A stretch of DNA of 64,000 nucleotides. Source: Holothuria scabra. Lineage: Eukaryota; Echinodermata; Holothuroidea; Aspidochirotida; Holothuriidae. Made by a program: the position numbers and the translations under genes. The stretch covers positions 20,973,318 to 21,037,317 of the forward strand of contig CM074188.1 of assembly GCA_037179385.1 (NCBI GenBank), read 5' to 3'. Numbering within the stretch: position 1 is the stretch's first letter; each line of letters opens with the position of its first letter. Shown piece by piece: positions 44,841-56,415 of this stretch. Under the pieces are notes generated by a model. The model did not search any database, had not been told where the DNA came from, and saw only the letters and a list, made by a program, of their open reading frames with translations.

Positions 44841-45507
44841 AGCTAAGTAACTATGTGCGGCTGACGAAGATTTTTCGAAAGAGAGAATCAAGGGTTTTTC
44901 GGGTGACGAAGAAAGGAATCTGAGTTTAGACGTAGAGTCCATTGACAATTAAACGAAGAACGATCGGCTCCCAAATGTCACGGGTATCGTCTCCACTGGG
45001 AATCGTCGGATAACGAGACAAAATAAAGACTCTCGTCGCCGATGAAAACTTTACGAAATTTTATTCCAGCATGCAAAGCGTGCAACGAAGTTACAAACAA
45101 AAGCAATAAGAAATCAATCTTATATTATAAATATAGAAACCTAAAAAAGGGAAAGGAACATGTATACATTTTGATGTAACTGAATTGAATAGAAAACACA
45201 AATTATAGCATCAATAAATAACTTATCTGCTCTCACCCTTACCTGACTCAGAATATAATAATATAATCTTTGGGTTTCAGGCTTCCACTTTCAACAAATA
45301 TTTATTACTTATAAGGAAAGAAACCAACTGAACGTAACTTATTCGGTTTTCAAACGGTCGAACTGCCGTATACCCTCTCTGGTCCAACTTTGGGGTTGTG
45401 CCTTACAATAAAACTTTCCCCATCATACGCAAAAATAAGAGCTGCTACGTAGGGATAAGTCCTACCAAACAAAATTCTGTAAAACTACGGTACGTTTTCT
45501 AGCTACA
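44841..45507 (-). mobile_element. probable LTR plus leader of an LTR retrotransposon
   Basis: On the minus strand a segment ends ...CGTGACA at 44976 and is followed at once by TTTGGGAGCCGATCG, which looks like a primer-binding site after an LTR end. The candidate LTR contains AATAAA about 100 bp before its end. An ATG at 44942 opens a short frame (MDSTSKLRFLSSSPEKPL...) that stops near 44841, as expected for a truncated gag start. The left LTR boundary near 45507 (TGTAGCTAG) is a guess. No second LTR and no pol domain are present in the window. Confidence 0.45.
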
Positions 45508-45560
45508 TTTTCCAATAGCAAAATAGGGAGATGTTATCCGGACTCCATCTATTAAAAAAC

Positions 45561-45819
45561 TTAAAGGGCATGCTCAAACGTACTTTGAAACAACAACTAT
45601 AACTCACAATTTTCTTCTCACTTCAGTTTTATTCTTTAACAAATCTTTTATAATATTTAAGGACTTCAATATTGCATATTCAAGGCAATCTAAGCAGTGA
45701 CTCTTAGTGTATTACACATGTGAGGAGAAAAATATTGTCTTGAGATGTCAAGAGCCAATCATGAAGAAGGACAGTCTGTTTCACTACTCCAAGTTGAGGT
45801 GACTGCTCTTGACCTTTAA
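45561..45819. mobile_element. short TTAA element, family A
   Basis: Starts TTAAAGGGCATGCTCAAACG and ends GAGGTGACTGCTCTTGACC then TTTAA. The core has AAATATTGTCTTGAGATG, CCAATCATGAAGAAGGACAG and AAGGACTTCAATATTGC. Confidence 0.78.
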
Positions 45820-46799
45820 TCTTAAACGGCTACTAGTCGGCTGACTATCCTTCCTCAGTCCTTGTCACCATCAGGCTTACTTTCCGGCACCTTGAGCTTC
45901 CATTAAATACAGCGGTATGTGTGTCATGGGGGTGTCTTGGGGGTTGGGGCCCACGACATGAGGGAAAAATGAAGAATAGAGAGGATTTTTTGCATTGCCA
46001 GGATTGGTCATGGGGGAGGAGTTCTAACTTCTAACCACGTACCCCCCCCCCCCCCCACTTTCGTGGCTACAATTGTTACTAAGATGTTCTTGTCCATGCG
46101 TTTCGGTAATATAACAAACTCGCATGACCACTTCCATCCCGGGCAGTAGGGCGCTGACGTCACGTGCATAACCTCTTTCATCTAAATTCTTTTAAAAGTT
46201 TGCCCGAAAAAAAGGTTATCTTGAAATTAAAAATTACACCGAGAATCACAATAATAACAAACTTTACGACACATTCTGGCAGTTTATGCAAAAGTCTTTC
46301 CTCATTCCTACTTTCACCTGTAATATGGCAAAAACTTTGCCCTAAAGGGTAAAATATTTGGGCGAAGGTTAGAGAAGTTCTGGAATGTTTTTAAATGTCA
46401 AATTAATTACCCGGAAAAACGTCATGATGTTCAGATGCATTGTCCAATGGTGTGTCATCTATCTTTTCCTCTACAGCCGAAATTCGGGCAACGGTAATGA
46501 AAATCGTGTAGGTTGTTTCTTAGTTACATACTAAGTTATTAGTTTAAGAATATCTACCCATAGGTCCACCTGAGAAATTCACTTAAACTCCACCTCGAAC
46601 TTGACGATTTTCCAAAAAGTGTTAGAAGTAAAATCATCCATATCAGGGAGTTCGAGCAGTCACATGTAGACAATTTTTATCAATTCAGTAGATCTTGAAT
46701 ATAACTAAGAGTCGCAATGGAGTAAAAACTTAGCATGTTTTCAATTCCGTTGTAATAGTTTTCCTCGAATACACAAATACATGCAAGACCATTTCATCC
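45820..46799. other. no gene seen
   Basis: A C run near 46040 is flanked by CACGTACCCC and CACTTTCGTGG. The rest is unrecognised. Confidence 0.45.
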
Positions 46800-47165
46800 A
46801 GTGATAGTGAAATTCTATAGCTGGTAATATTCTGATCACTTAGTAAGTTGATTTTTCTATTATTGCAAGCGAAAGATCAAAATACCGACTGCTTAGTCGG
46901 TACTTATAAGCCTGGAGAATGCCATTTCAGGCTGTCGGAGGGCTTCGATTTAGTGGCGTAGCCAGGATGGGATTTTTTTTTTTTTTGGGGGGGGGGGGGG
47001 GCTAGGTAACAATTGGGGGGCCTGGTACCTCCGAGGGTCAGGCACGGCAAGACTATCTAAGCGGAGCGTCACCATCAGTTGGCGCGGAGCGTAAAAGAAA
47101 ATTTTTGGTTTTACAAACCCCTCCAGATGGCTGGAAACGGCAATTCCCGCGTGTCTTAAGCTGGA
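46800..47165. repeat. R1 copies in inverted arrangement around a G run
   Basis: Left part (+) CTGATCACTTAGTAAGTTG, CCTGGAGAATGCCATTTCAG. The right part is the reverse complement of an R1 end (GACTATCTAAGCGGAGCGTC, TTGGCGCGGAGCG). Between them are AGTGGCGTAGCCAGGATGGG and T and G runs of about 14 and 16. It shows that the family ends in a C run followed by GGCTACGCCACT. Confidence 0.7.
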
Positions 47166-47869
47166 TATACCCAGCCTTGAAATACGAATCTCATGTCTGC
47201 CACTTCTCAAATAGTGTGAATAAAAAGTCAATCTATGAAAAATTGTAATACAATTTTTTTTTACAAGCGACATACATACTACCAAAGAAACAATGTTTTC
47301 CGGTTTTCAGTGGTCTTTAGATGCAAAATGGTGCAGTATTTGTTCAGTCATCGGTGCATTACGTAGTCAAAATTGAAATACTACCAGTAAATCTCTCAAA
47401 ATATTTGAACCGCAAAGCAGAAGTATGGATCATGCGGGAAACACATGAAATGCGGACCTTGTGGACATTTTACAAATCCGCCCAGACGCCAGTGCCATAG
47501 TAAAATGAGGACTTGTCGAAAAAATCGTTCTCAGCACTTGTCATGGGAAGGAGTGAAACACGACATAGGCCTACTTGTTAGGGATGGATGGGAAGAATTA
47601 TTCGAAGGCAGTATCTTACCATTAAAGGGCCAATCCTCTCACCCCAAACCACAATTTTGGTAGGGGTGTACTGAAATTCTTGGCTCAGCTCCTTGATTGA
47701 CAGCTAATTCAAACAATGCAGAGTACCAAAACTGTTATTACGCAGCATGAACTGTACTGAGAGTGTTTTGTTTATAAAAATTGAGCTTTTCTATACTCGA
47801 CTCGAAGCAATCAACTGAGATTGTCTTTGGATGAGGATGAATTTCAGACAATCGTGGGAGGAGCTTAAG

Positions 47870-49601
47870 TAATTTGTTAAATGACTATTTTGTATCTGTT
47901 TTTACCGAGGAATCATCTTTGTTGGGGACATGTAATGGTTCTGATGTCTCTTCTTCAATCAGTTATGTCATTTTCTCAGAGGAACAAGTTTGTAAAAAGT
48001 TAAAGAGTTTGAAAGCTAGTTAGGCCCATGGGCCAGATGGGGTCCACCCAGCCATTTTACGTGAATGCTCCGAGATTTTGTCAGTTCCTCTTTCCATCAT
48101 TTTTCAGAAGTGTCTGGATTCGAGTTTTGTTCCTACTGACTGGCGGGTAGCAAATGTTACTCCAATTTTTAAGAAGGGGGATCGAAGTAATCCTTGCAAT
48201 TACAGGCCTGTCAGTTTAACCAGTGTTGTGTGCAAAGTTATGGAATCTTTGATTAAGGATAGTTTACTTAAGTATCTTTTAGATAATGAGTTACTTAATC
48301 TGTCACAGCATGGTTTCCTGCCAAGCAGATCTTGTGTTACTAACTTACTGAGCTTTCTTGAAGATGTTTCTTCATCTCTTGATTCTGGGTATGGCGTTGA
48401 TGTCATTTACCTTGACTTTTCAAAGGCTTTTGATAAAGTTCCATTAGGTAGGCTAATGGTTAAACTGCATAGGTTAGGGGTTCAGGGCAATTGTGCTGAT
48501 TGGATAAATTCGTGGCTTCATGGTAGATCTCAGAGAGTTGCTGTCAATGGTAACTTCTCCTCTTGGAAAGAAGTCACAAGTGGAGTACCACAGGGTTCTG
48601 TCCTTGGCCCACTTCTTTTCTTAATTTTCATCAATGATATTGATAGTTCTCTTACATCTCGTATAAGTAAGTTTGCAGATGATACTAAGCTTTATAGGAA
48701 AATTAGCATTTTGGATGATGCCTTACTGCTGCAGAAAGATCTGGATAGGTTATATTCTTGGTCTCTGATCTGGCAAATGTCTTTTAATGCAGATAAGTGT
48801 AAGGTCCTTCATTTTGGTCCCAAAAGTTTTAGCTATGATTATAACATGAATGGTTGTGTTTTAAGTAATGTCACATCTGAGAAAGATCTGGGTGTTGTAA
48901 TTACTGGGGACTTAAAGCCATCAAAGCAGTGTGCAGCCACTGCTGTAAAGGCTAATAGAGTGCTTGGATTGATCAAGAGGAATTTCATCAATTTTAGTAA
49001 GGATATTGTACTTAATTTGTATAAGCAGTTGGTAAGACCCCATCTTGACTATGCAGCTCAGGCTTGGAGTCCCTTCTATGAAAAGGACAAGTTTGTTTTA
49101 GAGCAGGTTCAGAGGAGAGCCACTCGCCTCATTCCTGAGGTGAGAAATTTGCCCTATCATGCTAGGCTTAAACATCTTGGGCTTACCACCTTGGAGCTGA
49201 GATGGATTAGGGGAGACATGCTCCAGGTTTTCAAGTTCGTTTGTGAAAGAAATCCCCTTCTGACTTGTAGTTATTTAAGGGTTCAAGGTAATTCTCGGGT
49301 GCGTGGGCATTGTAAAAAGCTTGAAAAGCCTTTTGCAAGGCTTGACATTAGGAAGTTTAGTTTCTCCCATAGAGTTGTCAACGAGTGGAATTGTCTACCA
49401 GATTGGGTAGTTAACTCCCCCTCAGTTCACTGCTTTAAGGTTAACATTGACAGGTTTTTCCATGGCTGTGGTAGAATCTGATTTTTTGGGGCTGTAGTCA
49501 AGCTTTGGTGGTTTGACTTTTGATTAGGGCTTGGTCTTCAGGGCATCTTATGGGGCCTTGGCCCTCCTTTGCCCTTCAACCTGTTATGTTATGTTATGTA
49601 A
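47870..49601 (+). mobile_element. LINE copy 1 (Jockey/CR1 group), 5'-truncated, inserted in a short TTAA element
   Basis: The reverse-transcriptase part of a non-LTR retrotransposon plus its 3' tail. Translation starts NDYFVSVFTEE at 47880. The long open frame (48078-49481) carries NYRPVSLTSVVCK, LDFSKAFDKVP, SGVPQGSVLGP and the catalytic FADD box, followed by the C-terminal LINE domain (WNCLPDWVV). The endonuclease half is absent. After the stop comes about 100 bp of untranslated sequence ending in TTATG repeats. Both flanks belong to one copy of the short TTAA-flanked element described at 47622-49645, with GTAA at both junctions. Confidence 0.93.
47880..49481 (+). pseudogene. LINE reverse transcriptase ORF with one in-frame stop
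   Basis: A single reading frame runs from 47880 to the stop at 49479-49481, interrupted only by TAG at 48021-48023 in the segment KSLKAS-stop-AHGPDG. That position is normally a sense codon just before the conserved GPDG. Downstream the frame is open for 467 codons from the first ATG (48078) with RT and C-terminal domains complete. The lesion plus loss of the endonuclease make this copy unable to move by itself. Its good preservation suggests a fairly recent insertion. Confidence 0.9.
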
Positions 49602-50049
49602 GAAGGTTAGTACTGAGTTTGGGGGTGAGAGAACAGGGCCTTTAAGGCAGATTTTTTGATGATAAAGTATAGGAATGGTCGTGTAAGAATGGCCTCCAGT
49701 GTATGACTGCCTTGTCTTCAGTAAATCAACCACTAGCTATCAGGCAGAAAGGGTCTTAACCTAACAACTTAGTCAAATTCGAGTTTGCCGTCGAAACGTT
49801 TGTTTCATCTTTGAAATGTAATGCAATAAACGACCGTGCAGATTATATACGGTACCTCATTTAGTGAAAGTAATCATTTTGAAGTTATTACTTGATTTCA
49901 TACGTGCACACAAAATGTGTTCTACACACAGTCATGCATGTTTTCTTAATTGTTACACATTTTACTTATTTAATGTTTTTGAAGGAAATACTTCAAAGTG
50001 TATTTCCGTTCAGACATTTTATTTTTTCTCAATTACTTCGTCAGGAGGC

Positions 50050-50240
50050 AAAAAATGTGGGGAAGGCCTGAAGAAAATCTAGGGGGCCCGGGCCCAGCCC
50101 CCCCCCCGTGACTACGCCACTGCTTCAATTATCAAAACTTTCTAAACGCTCCGCGCCAACCACTCTGCTTAGACAGTCTTTCTGACAGAATAACATTTCA
50201 GTGGGGCAAAAATTCCCCCTCCCCCCACTTTAGTATATAC
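50050..50240 (+). repeat. R1 fragment with C runs and GACTACGCCACTG end
   Basis: AGGGGGCCCGGGCCCAGCCC, C run, GTGACTACGCCACTGC, then a second R1 piece (ACGCTCCGCGCCAACCAC, CTGCTTAGACAGTCTTTC) and another C-rich run. Confidence 0.65.
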
Positions 50241-51342
50241 TAAAGACGCTTTTGGCTCTGAGGTATTCCCAGTGTCAAAAGAACGATATTAAAGTGCTTA
50301 GCGAAGACCATCTTGAACTTGACGCAGGATAGTTCAAACTCAGGCTAACGTAAATGGCTATTTTCATAAATTAGGGGCCAAATTTATGACATGGGTAAAA
50401 ATTGAGATATTGCATTAAAAATGAAAGGCAAAAGATGATAAATGCCAACTTAAAGGTAGTATCACTCCTCAGTACTATACTAAAATCAAGGCCTTATTGC
50501 ATTACGAAAATAAAAATTTGAATTATAAAGTGGCATTTTGTGTTTCACGTGTAGGAATTGGGACACGAAAGCCAACTTTTAGAAGTGTGTGCCATATATC
50601 ATGCAGCGTATGGGATACATGTCCTTATACGCTTATTTTCTGTTCATTATCATTGGCACACTTCAATTAGTTGCAAAAATTATGTGCATTTTGGTTACTG
50701 CAATATTTATGGTATTGTTTATAATTGAATGGGACACCATTTTGGAGTCCCGGGTATAATAGTTACATGGGAACTATAGCCTTTTCAAAAATTATATAGC
50801 CTTTGTTTTAGTCATTCATCATCTTCCAAATCCAGACACAAAAATAGGTAGTAACATGGTTTATTATTTATGGAATTGAGGATTGACCCCAAGTGTGCTT
50901 CAACTTCTCTGTTTTTTAAAGAGCGTCCTCTAATTCTTCAAAACAAATGCCTATGTTATTATTTTCTTGCACAGTACACATGCATGCTGCGCAGATTTAC
51001 TTTGCAGATAGTGCGAACATACGTGTGTTACTACCTACGTACATAACTGTGTAGTCTGCTCCATGCAAAATACAAAAACGCCACACAATTTCCGGGACTA
51101 TTTTCTACAACAAAAGAAGCACGTAGTCTTACTTTCAATTTGTTACCATTGTTTTGCGTATATTACGGCTGAAAGTGTTTCATTAATGACGGGAAAATGT
51201 CCAGGCGATTGTTGCTTCTGGAAGCTGATATCCAGGCAGTAATCGCTGCTTGTAGAGCTGATCCTGAAAATATATTTTGTGGTAAGATGGCTACACTATT
51301 ATTAATATATTGTATGGTTGTGCTTAGCCCCCTATGTGTGCC
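50241..51342. other. no gene seen
   Basis: Largely unique-looking A+T-rich sequence. From 51470 to 51660 it is dense in TAGGCCTA-like words. No exon recognised. Confidence 0.45.
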
Positions 51343-51462
51343 ACAACATGTTGGCCGTCGGATTTTTTTTTTTTTTTTTACTCTAGGCCTAACAACAAAT
51401 AGGCCAAAGTTAGGCCTAGAGAAAAATAAAACCCGACGGCCAACACGTTGCCTAACTTAGTT
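51343..51462. mobile_element. fold-back element with about 45-bp arms
   Basis: Left arm CAACATGTTGGCCGTCGG, T run, CTCTAGGCCTAAC. The right arm is its complement (GTTAGGCCTAGAG ... CCGACGGCCAACACGTTG). The loop is about 15 bp. Confidence 0.8.
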
Positions 51463-51839
51463 TCCGATTTACAGCATAGCGTAGTTTAGGCTACTAAAAG
51501 TACTTACAGAAGCCTAGGCTAGCCTAACTTGGGCCTAGCCTACCCAAGGCTAGGTCTGTAGAACATGAGCCTTTCTATGTTATAGTGCGATTTACTTAGC
51601 CTCTTTAGCCCCTAGCATAGGCCAAGGCTAGTATAGTTATAGACTAACATTAAGTTAGGTCTCCTTGCTTGGGCTACAATAATCCACAAATTACATGGGA
51701 CAAACCCAAGTATTCCCCATACTTAGCCTATGCCTAGACCTTTTGCATTTGAACTCCAGTAGTGCATTGTGGGAAGGATTATTCTCTTACTCTTCCAATT
51801 CACAAATTTAGTTTCCATACCCAGAACTTGCATCATGGC

Positions 51840-51955
51840 TGTAGGTTTAGGGGTTAGGTATGCATAGTAATAGGGTTAGGGTTACGTACGCATAGTACAG
51901 TATTATGTTACTTACCCATAGTGTTAGGGTTACGTACTCATAGGTATAGGGCTAG
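51840..51955. repeat. telomere-like GGGTTA and CATAGTA repeats
   Basis: GGTTTAGGGGTTAGG, ATAGGGTTAGGGTTACGTAC, AGTGTTAGGGTTACGTAC: degenerate GGGTTA words mixed with GTACGCATAG. Directly right of it is the GAAG tail of LINE copy 2. Confidence 0.55.
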
Positions 51956-51961
51956 TGTGAG

Positions 51962-54567
51962 CCTTCTTCTTCTTCTTCAAGACGGTGAGACATTCAAAAG
52001 GACATTTATACACCGGGTACGTGCCGTGTGATCAGTCAGGCCCTCAAAGAGTTTGTAATGAAATCCACTGGCTTTGGGTGACTTATGGCCCTCGCAATAA
52101 GACTCTCTGGGAGGTTATTCCAATCCCGAATAGTATTAGGGACAAAACTACTTAAAACAATTAGTCCTAGCAGAGGGGGGGCGAAAGTGCAAAGCATGCA
52201 TGTTACCAGAACAACGCGTAGGTTTACAAAGATTAGACAGAGGGATGTTAGCTTGACCATAAATACCTTTGGCAAAAATTATAAGTCTGCAACGTCGCCG
52301 GCGGTCAGACAAAGTATCTAATTATAGACCTAGATCTTTGAGGAGTGCGGTCATAGAGCCAACTTCTCGGGAGTACTCGCTGGCTACAAACCTGGCAGAT
52401 CTTTTTTGTACTCCCTCCAATCTATCTTGGAGTGAAATCTGATGTGGATCCCAGACAGAACAAGCATACTCCAACAAGGGCCTTAGTAAACCTTTATAGG
52501 CTGCCAATTTGACATCTTTGGAACAAAATGAGAGGTTCCTGCGTAATAGGCCTAAGATCTTATTTCCCTTATTACAAACAAGTTGGATATGTTTGCCCCA
52601 GCTGAGATTCTTAGTGATAGTCACCCCCTGATACTTACTTGAATCAACCCTCGTCTGATTAGCCCCATTAAGAGTATAATTATAGATTATTGGGTTTATG
52701 CTTTCTAGAAACAGACATAACATTACACTTAGCTGGGTGGAATCTCATACCCCAAGTTTTGGCCCACTGGCCCAAGTTTATGATGTCCTTCTGTAACTCA
52801 CTGCAGTCACTGGGATTATTGATGACCCTATAGCAAACACAGTCATCAGCAAACAACCTAACTTCGGAAGAAGCAGCACTAACAATATCATTAATATAAG
52901 AAAAGAAAAGTACTGGTCCAAGGACAGACCCTTGAGGAACACCGGAAAGGACTGGAGCAAAAGCAGACCTAGTACCATTAACAACAACTGATTGTGAACG
53001 GTCAGTAAGAAAGTTATCAATCCAATTTATGACTTGCCTAGACACCCCCAAGGAGAATAACTTCGTCTTAAGTAGTTCATGAGGAACTGTATCAAAAGCC
53101 TTCTCAAAGTCCAGGATAAAGACATCAACTTGTTATTTTTATCTAAGGCGGAGGTCCAATCGTCCACAACGGACGGTAACTGTGTATCACAACTATGAAT
53201 TTTTCTAAATGCATGCTGTTTAGAGGAAAGGCTGTTATTCGCTTGATAGTGATCCATCATATTCAAGCTGATAATGTGCTCAAGTAGCTTACAACATATA
53301 CAAGTAAGAGAGACAGGGAGATAGTTGGATGGGAGAGAGCTATCGTTCTTCTTAAAAATAGGACAGATATTTGCCTTTTTCCAGTCCTTGGGGACTTGAC
53401 CACTGTTGATTGATTGCTGGAAAAGATGACTGATCGTTGGAGCAAGATCAGTAGAAAGCTCTCTAAGAACCCATGGGTGTATATTGTCAGGACCCATGGC
53501 CTTACTAATCTTAAGGTTTTGCAACAACTTCTCAACCCCAAAGGTAGAGATGGAAATATCGGCCATTCTACTACAGATAGGTCTTCTCTGTAGAGGGACA
53601 AAGTCAAAGGAATCTCTAGTAAAAACACTACTGAACTGGCTATTCAAGGCTTCAGCCTTATCCTTATGACTATTAGCTATTTTACCACAGACCTGTAAGG
53701 GGGGATACTATGATTATCTTTTCTCTGACCATTAATATACTTCCAAAAGGGTTTGGAGTCATGAGTTATATCATCTATCATGCCGTTAATGTATTTCCTA
53801 TGAGAATTGAATACCTCCTTCTTAATACTAGCGCAAAGGTCAACCCACTTGTTGTAAAAATATAATTTGCTAGTCTTCTTGTACAAAGCTTGAAGTCTGT
53901 TCCTTCTCTTTATCATCCTGCAGATATGATCAGTTACCCAGGGAAGAGATTTTCTAGTTTTAGAAAGTTTGGACGGGATGTTTTTTTTCACAGTTCTCTC
54001 GAGAAAAAACTTAATGAGGAACCAGTTTTCTTCAATAGTACGACTATCTTGTCTGCCATTTAGGTAACCAGTGGTGAAATTTCTGGTTTCAGACCTCATA
54101 GTGTCATAATCCCCATTGGAATACTGTCGGATAAGTCTACGTGGTTGCTTAGGCCAAGGGGAAAAGCACCTCAATTTACAAAAGATAATGTCATGATCAC
54201 TAAGTGGGTCAAAACTGCTGACTTCAGAGTACAGGTTGGGAGTATAAGAAATGACTAAATCAAGAGTATTGTTACCTCTAGTGGCAAATTTAACAAGTTG
54301 ATCTGTGGCAAAATCATCAACAATGTCAACAAGGGGTTGGCCATTACTGCTGGTGAGACAGGTCTCATTTTCCTTATTCAATCTAGTCTCCCAGTCAATG
54401 AGCCTAAAATTAAAGTCACCTAATATATGGAATGAGGGATTTCTATTTCTATGTTTGATCGTAATGTTATGCAGTTGGTCACGAAGAAGAGAGATGTGAT
54501 CAACATGGGCGTCAGGATCCCTATACCAGGAAGCAACATAATGCTGACTCCCATAATGCTGGGCCAT
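51962..54567 (-). mobile_element. LINE copy 2 (Jockey/CR1 group), endonuclease and RT, several lesions
   Basis: Minus-strand non-LTR element read in pieces. 54567-53677 is the C-terminal half of an apurinic-type endonuclease (GDFNFRLIDWE, LDLVISYTPNLY, LSDHDIIFCKL) and linker. 53650-53027 is the RT N-terminal part (SKAMGPDNIHPWVLREL, PIFKKNDSSLPSNYLPVSLT). 53051-52680 has SGVPQGSVLGP and FADD. 52723-52322 is the thumb region, and 52275-52036 the C-terminal domain (FVPNTIRDWNNLPESL). It is 5'-truncated next to a TATACGTA-rich stretch and ends in GAAGAAGAAG repeats at about 51965. Confidence 0.92.
52036..54567 (-). pseudogene. fragmented endonuclease/reverse transcriptase ORF of LINE copy 2
   Basis: The frame changes at about 53680 (end of linker), about 53130 (in the segment leading to VDVFILDFEKAF), about 52700 (after SRKHKP) and about 52180. 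There is also an in-frame stop near 52322 (DLGL-stop-LDTLSD). At least five lesions separate recognisable consecutive domains, so this copy is older than LINE copy 1. The two copies are related at clade level but clearly different families, judging by RT sequence and tail repeat. Confidence 0.88.
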
Positions 54568-54589
54568 ATGCAGGTGTACACATGCATAG

Positions 54590-54722
54590 CAACAGTATAC
54601 GTACAGTAGGGGTTTATAAACCTATACGTATACGAATCCCGCACTGTACATATATGTACACTTTCAAGTATATACATACTTAGCTGTAGGTATACGTACG
54701 TATACCTATAGCTATATGTAAT
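54590..54722. repeat. TATACGTA-rich simple sequence
   Basis: Many short palindromes (TATACGTATAC, TACATATATGTAC, GTATACGTACGTATAC). It borders the 5' break of LINE copy 2. Confidence 0.65.
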
Positions 54723-54785
54723 AGATAGTATTATTAAACATTACTTATCTTATTTTTAACCCATCCACCAGCAATGGCGCTCCTG

Positions 54786-54860
54786 GCGCAGTAGGCAAGT
54801 GCAGTGGTCTTCATGCTAGAATCGCTGTTCCGAGGGTTCAGGTCCCGGTACTAACAATGC
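54786..54860 (+). repeat. tRNA-like fragment, probable SINE head
   Basis: TGGCGCAGTAGGCAAGTGC resembles an A box and GGGTTCAGGTCCCGG a B box with a self-pairing T arm. Acceptor pairing is absent, so it is not a working tRNA gene. Confidence 0.35.
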
Positions 54861-55666
54861 TTTTCTTTCTTCCACAGTACAAACTGTTCACTTATTTCCA
54901 CAGTACATACTCATAGCACCGTTTCCCGAGTGAGGAAAAAAAGAAAAGTGTTTTTTACTAAAAAAAGGAAAAAAAAACAACAAAAAACTGAAAACTCTCA
55001 GCACCCTCTTTTGAAGTTGTGAAGTCAGTAAAATTATGTCTACTTTCAGGTACGGAAACTAAATTAGTACCATCATGAAAATGGCATCTCGTGGTAACGA
55101 TTTACTTCTGTGGTCATGTACTTGGAATTATCCTTCCCAGGTTGCAGTTTTGAAGTGCCCTCTTTTTAATTGGCATAAGGTCTATACCAATGTTGAATTT
55201 TTAGTTATGCCAGATGGTTGGTTCAGAGTTCAAACAGGTTTTAAATTTGAACACCTCATCAAAATCATTCATTCATCAGTCGTATTATAAGACAGTATTT
55301 TCTTCAGTTGATTAAAATACCATTAAAGAGCCTTTGATGAAGGCATTAACACTGATCTCATGTTGTTCTGTATACAAGTATCTCCTCCAAAGAATAATCC
55401 CTTTTGTCAAAAAATACCGCCGCATAAGAAAGAAACTGCAAAAAGAAACTGACCCCATTCCAACATAAGAAGCTCAAATAGTGAAAGTGCGTTGACCCCA
55501 GGGTGATGTCATTGACGGAACCAAACCCATGCTTGATTGTAAACACTGACCACCAACTACACTGTACTGTTCAGTACGCACACAGTTTTAACCAAAGCCA
55601 CACAAAGATAGAAGACCTCATATTAAAATCATTATTTTTCATAAAGTTTGAGATATATAACGGAAA

Positions 55667-55806
55667 ATGCCTGATCGGTGTGTAGTTGGAAATTGCAGCA
55701 ATATGTTGCCAAGGACAGTGTTACCCTGCACAAATATCCAAAAGATGAGAAATAGAAGAGACTTTGGACACAATTCATAAACTTTCATTATAGAGCTAGC
55801 CTACAG
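55667..55806 (+). pseudogene. THAP zinc-finger domain, frameshifted
   Basis: ATG at 55667 opens MPDRCVVGNCSN, the classic start of a THAP DNA-binding domain (first two Cys of the C2CH zinc site). One base is lost near 55710. In the next frame the domain goes on as DSVTLHKYPKDEK, hits TAG at 55753-55755, then continues KRLWTQFINFHYRA, the conserved Trp segment. The distal Cys-His pair is not found. THAP domains occur in cellular regulators and in P-element and Kolobok-type transposases. Here the two lesions and the repeat-rich context suggest a dead gene or transposase copy. A further exon downstream was not recognised. Confidence 0.7.
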
Positions 55807-56415
55807 TAGGTTAGTACCACATCAACTGGGCACTGACCTTGTCTAGGCCCTATTTCTATGTAAAGAAGTCTATCACATGGATGAATATGCAATATTTTCT
55901 TATTGAAATGGACCTTTTAATCTAACCTCATCGTAAAACGGACTGAAAATACCATCAAAACTATCCCTTCCATTGTGCATACGTAACGTTTGGCGGCCCC
56001 TATCAAATAATGTAGGAAGCAATTAAACGATTGTTTATCAGCAGTGTACATGGGCCCACCGTGGCTGTTCGAAAGTCAACTAGCAAGCTCAAGTAGTCAA
56101 CAAATAACCAGCATTTGCTGTTGCTTGTTCCCAGAGTCAATGTGTGAATAGACCTCACCGCATGGGCCACTTGTTACTCAGTACAACTGACCTAGCCCTG
56201 CCTTCACTTTGAAAACTGCAACGATAATAACAACGTGAGATAATGAATCTTCAATGATGTCAATGTCGGTAACTTTGATGGATATATGTTGGAAATCGTA
56301 ACATCTGTATTACATAAGTGAACCATCAGAAAAATAACCAAAAGCAGTGCAAACCGTTACCATGCCATTTCATATATTCCTCTGATCTTCTGGCTCCCGT
56401 CACTGCCGGCTGCAG

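Larger units (their letters stand above)
47622..49645. mobile_element. short TTAA element, family B, split by LINE copy 1
   Basis: The left part 47622-47873 (TTAAAGGGCCAATCCTCTCA ... GGGAGGAGCTTAAGTAA) and right part 49598-49645 (GTAAGAAGGTTAGTACTGAG ... GAGAACAGGGCCTTTAA) together make one complete family B element. The break corresponds to the GCTTCAGTAAGAATGTTAAG position of the uninterrupted 43.9 kb copy. Confidence 0.85.
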
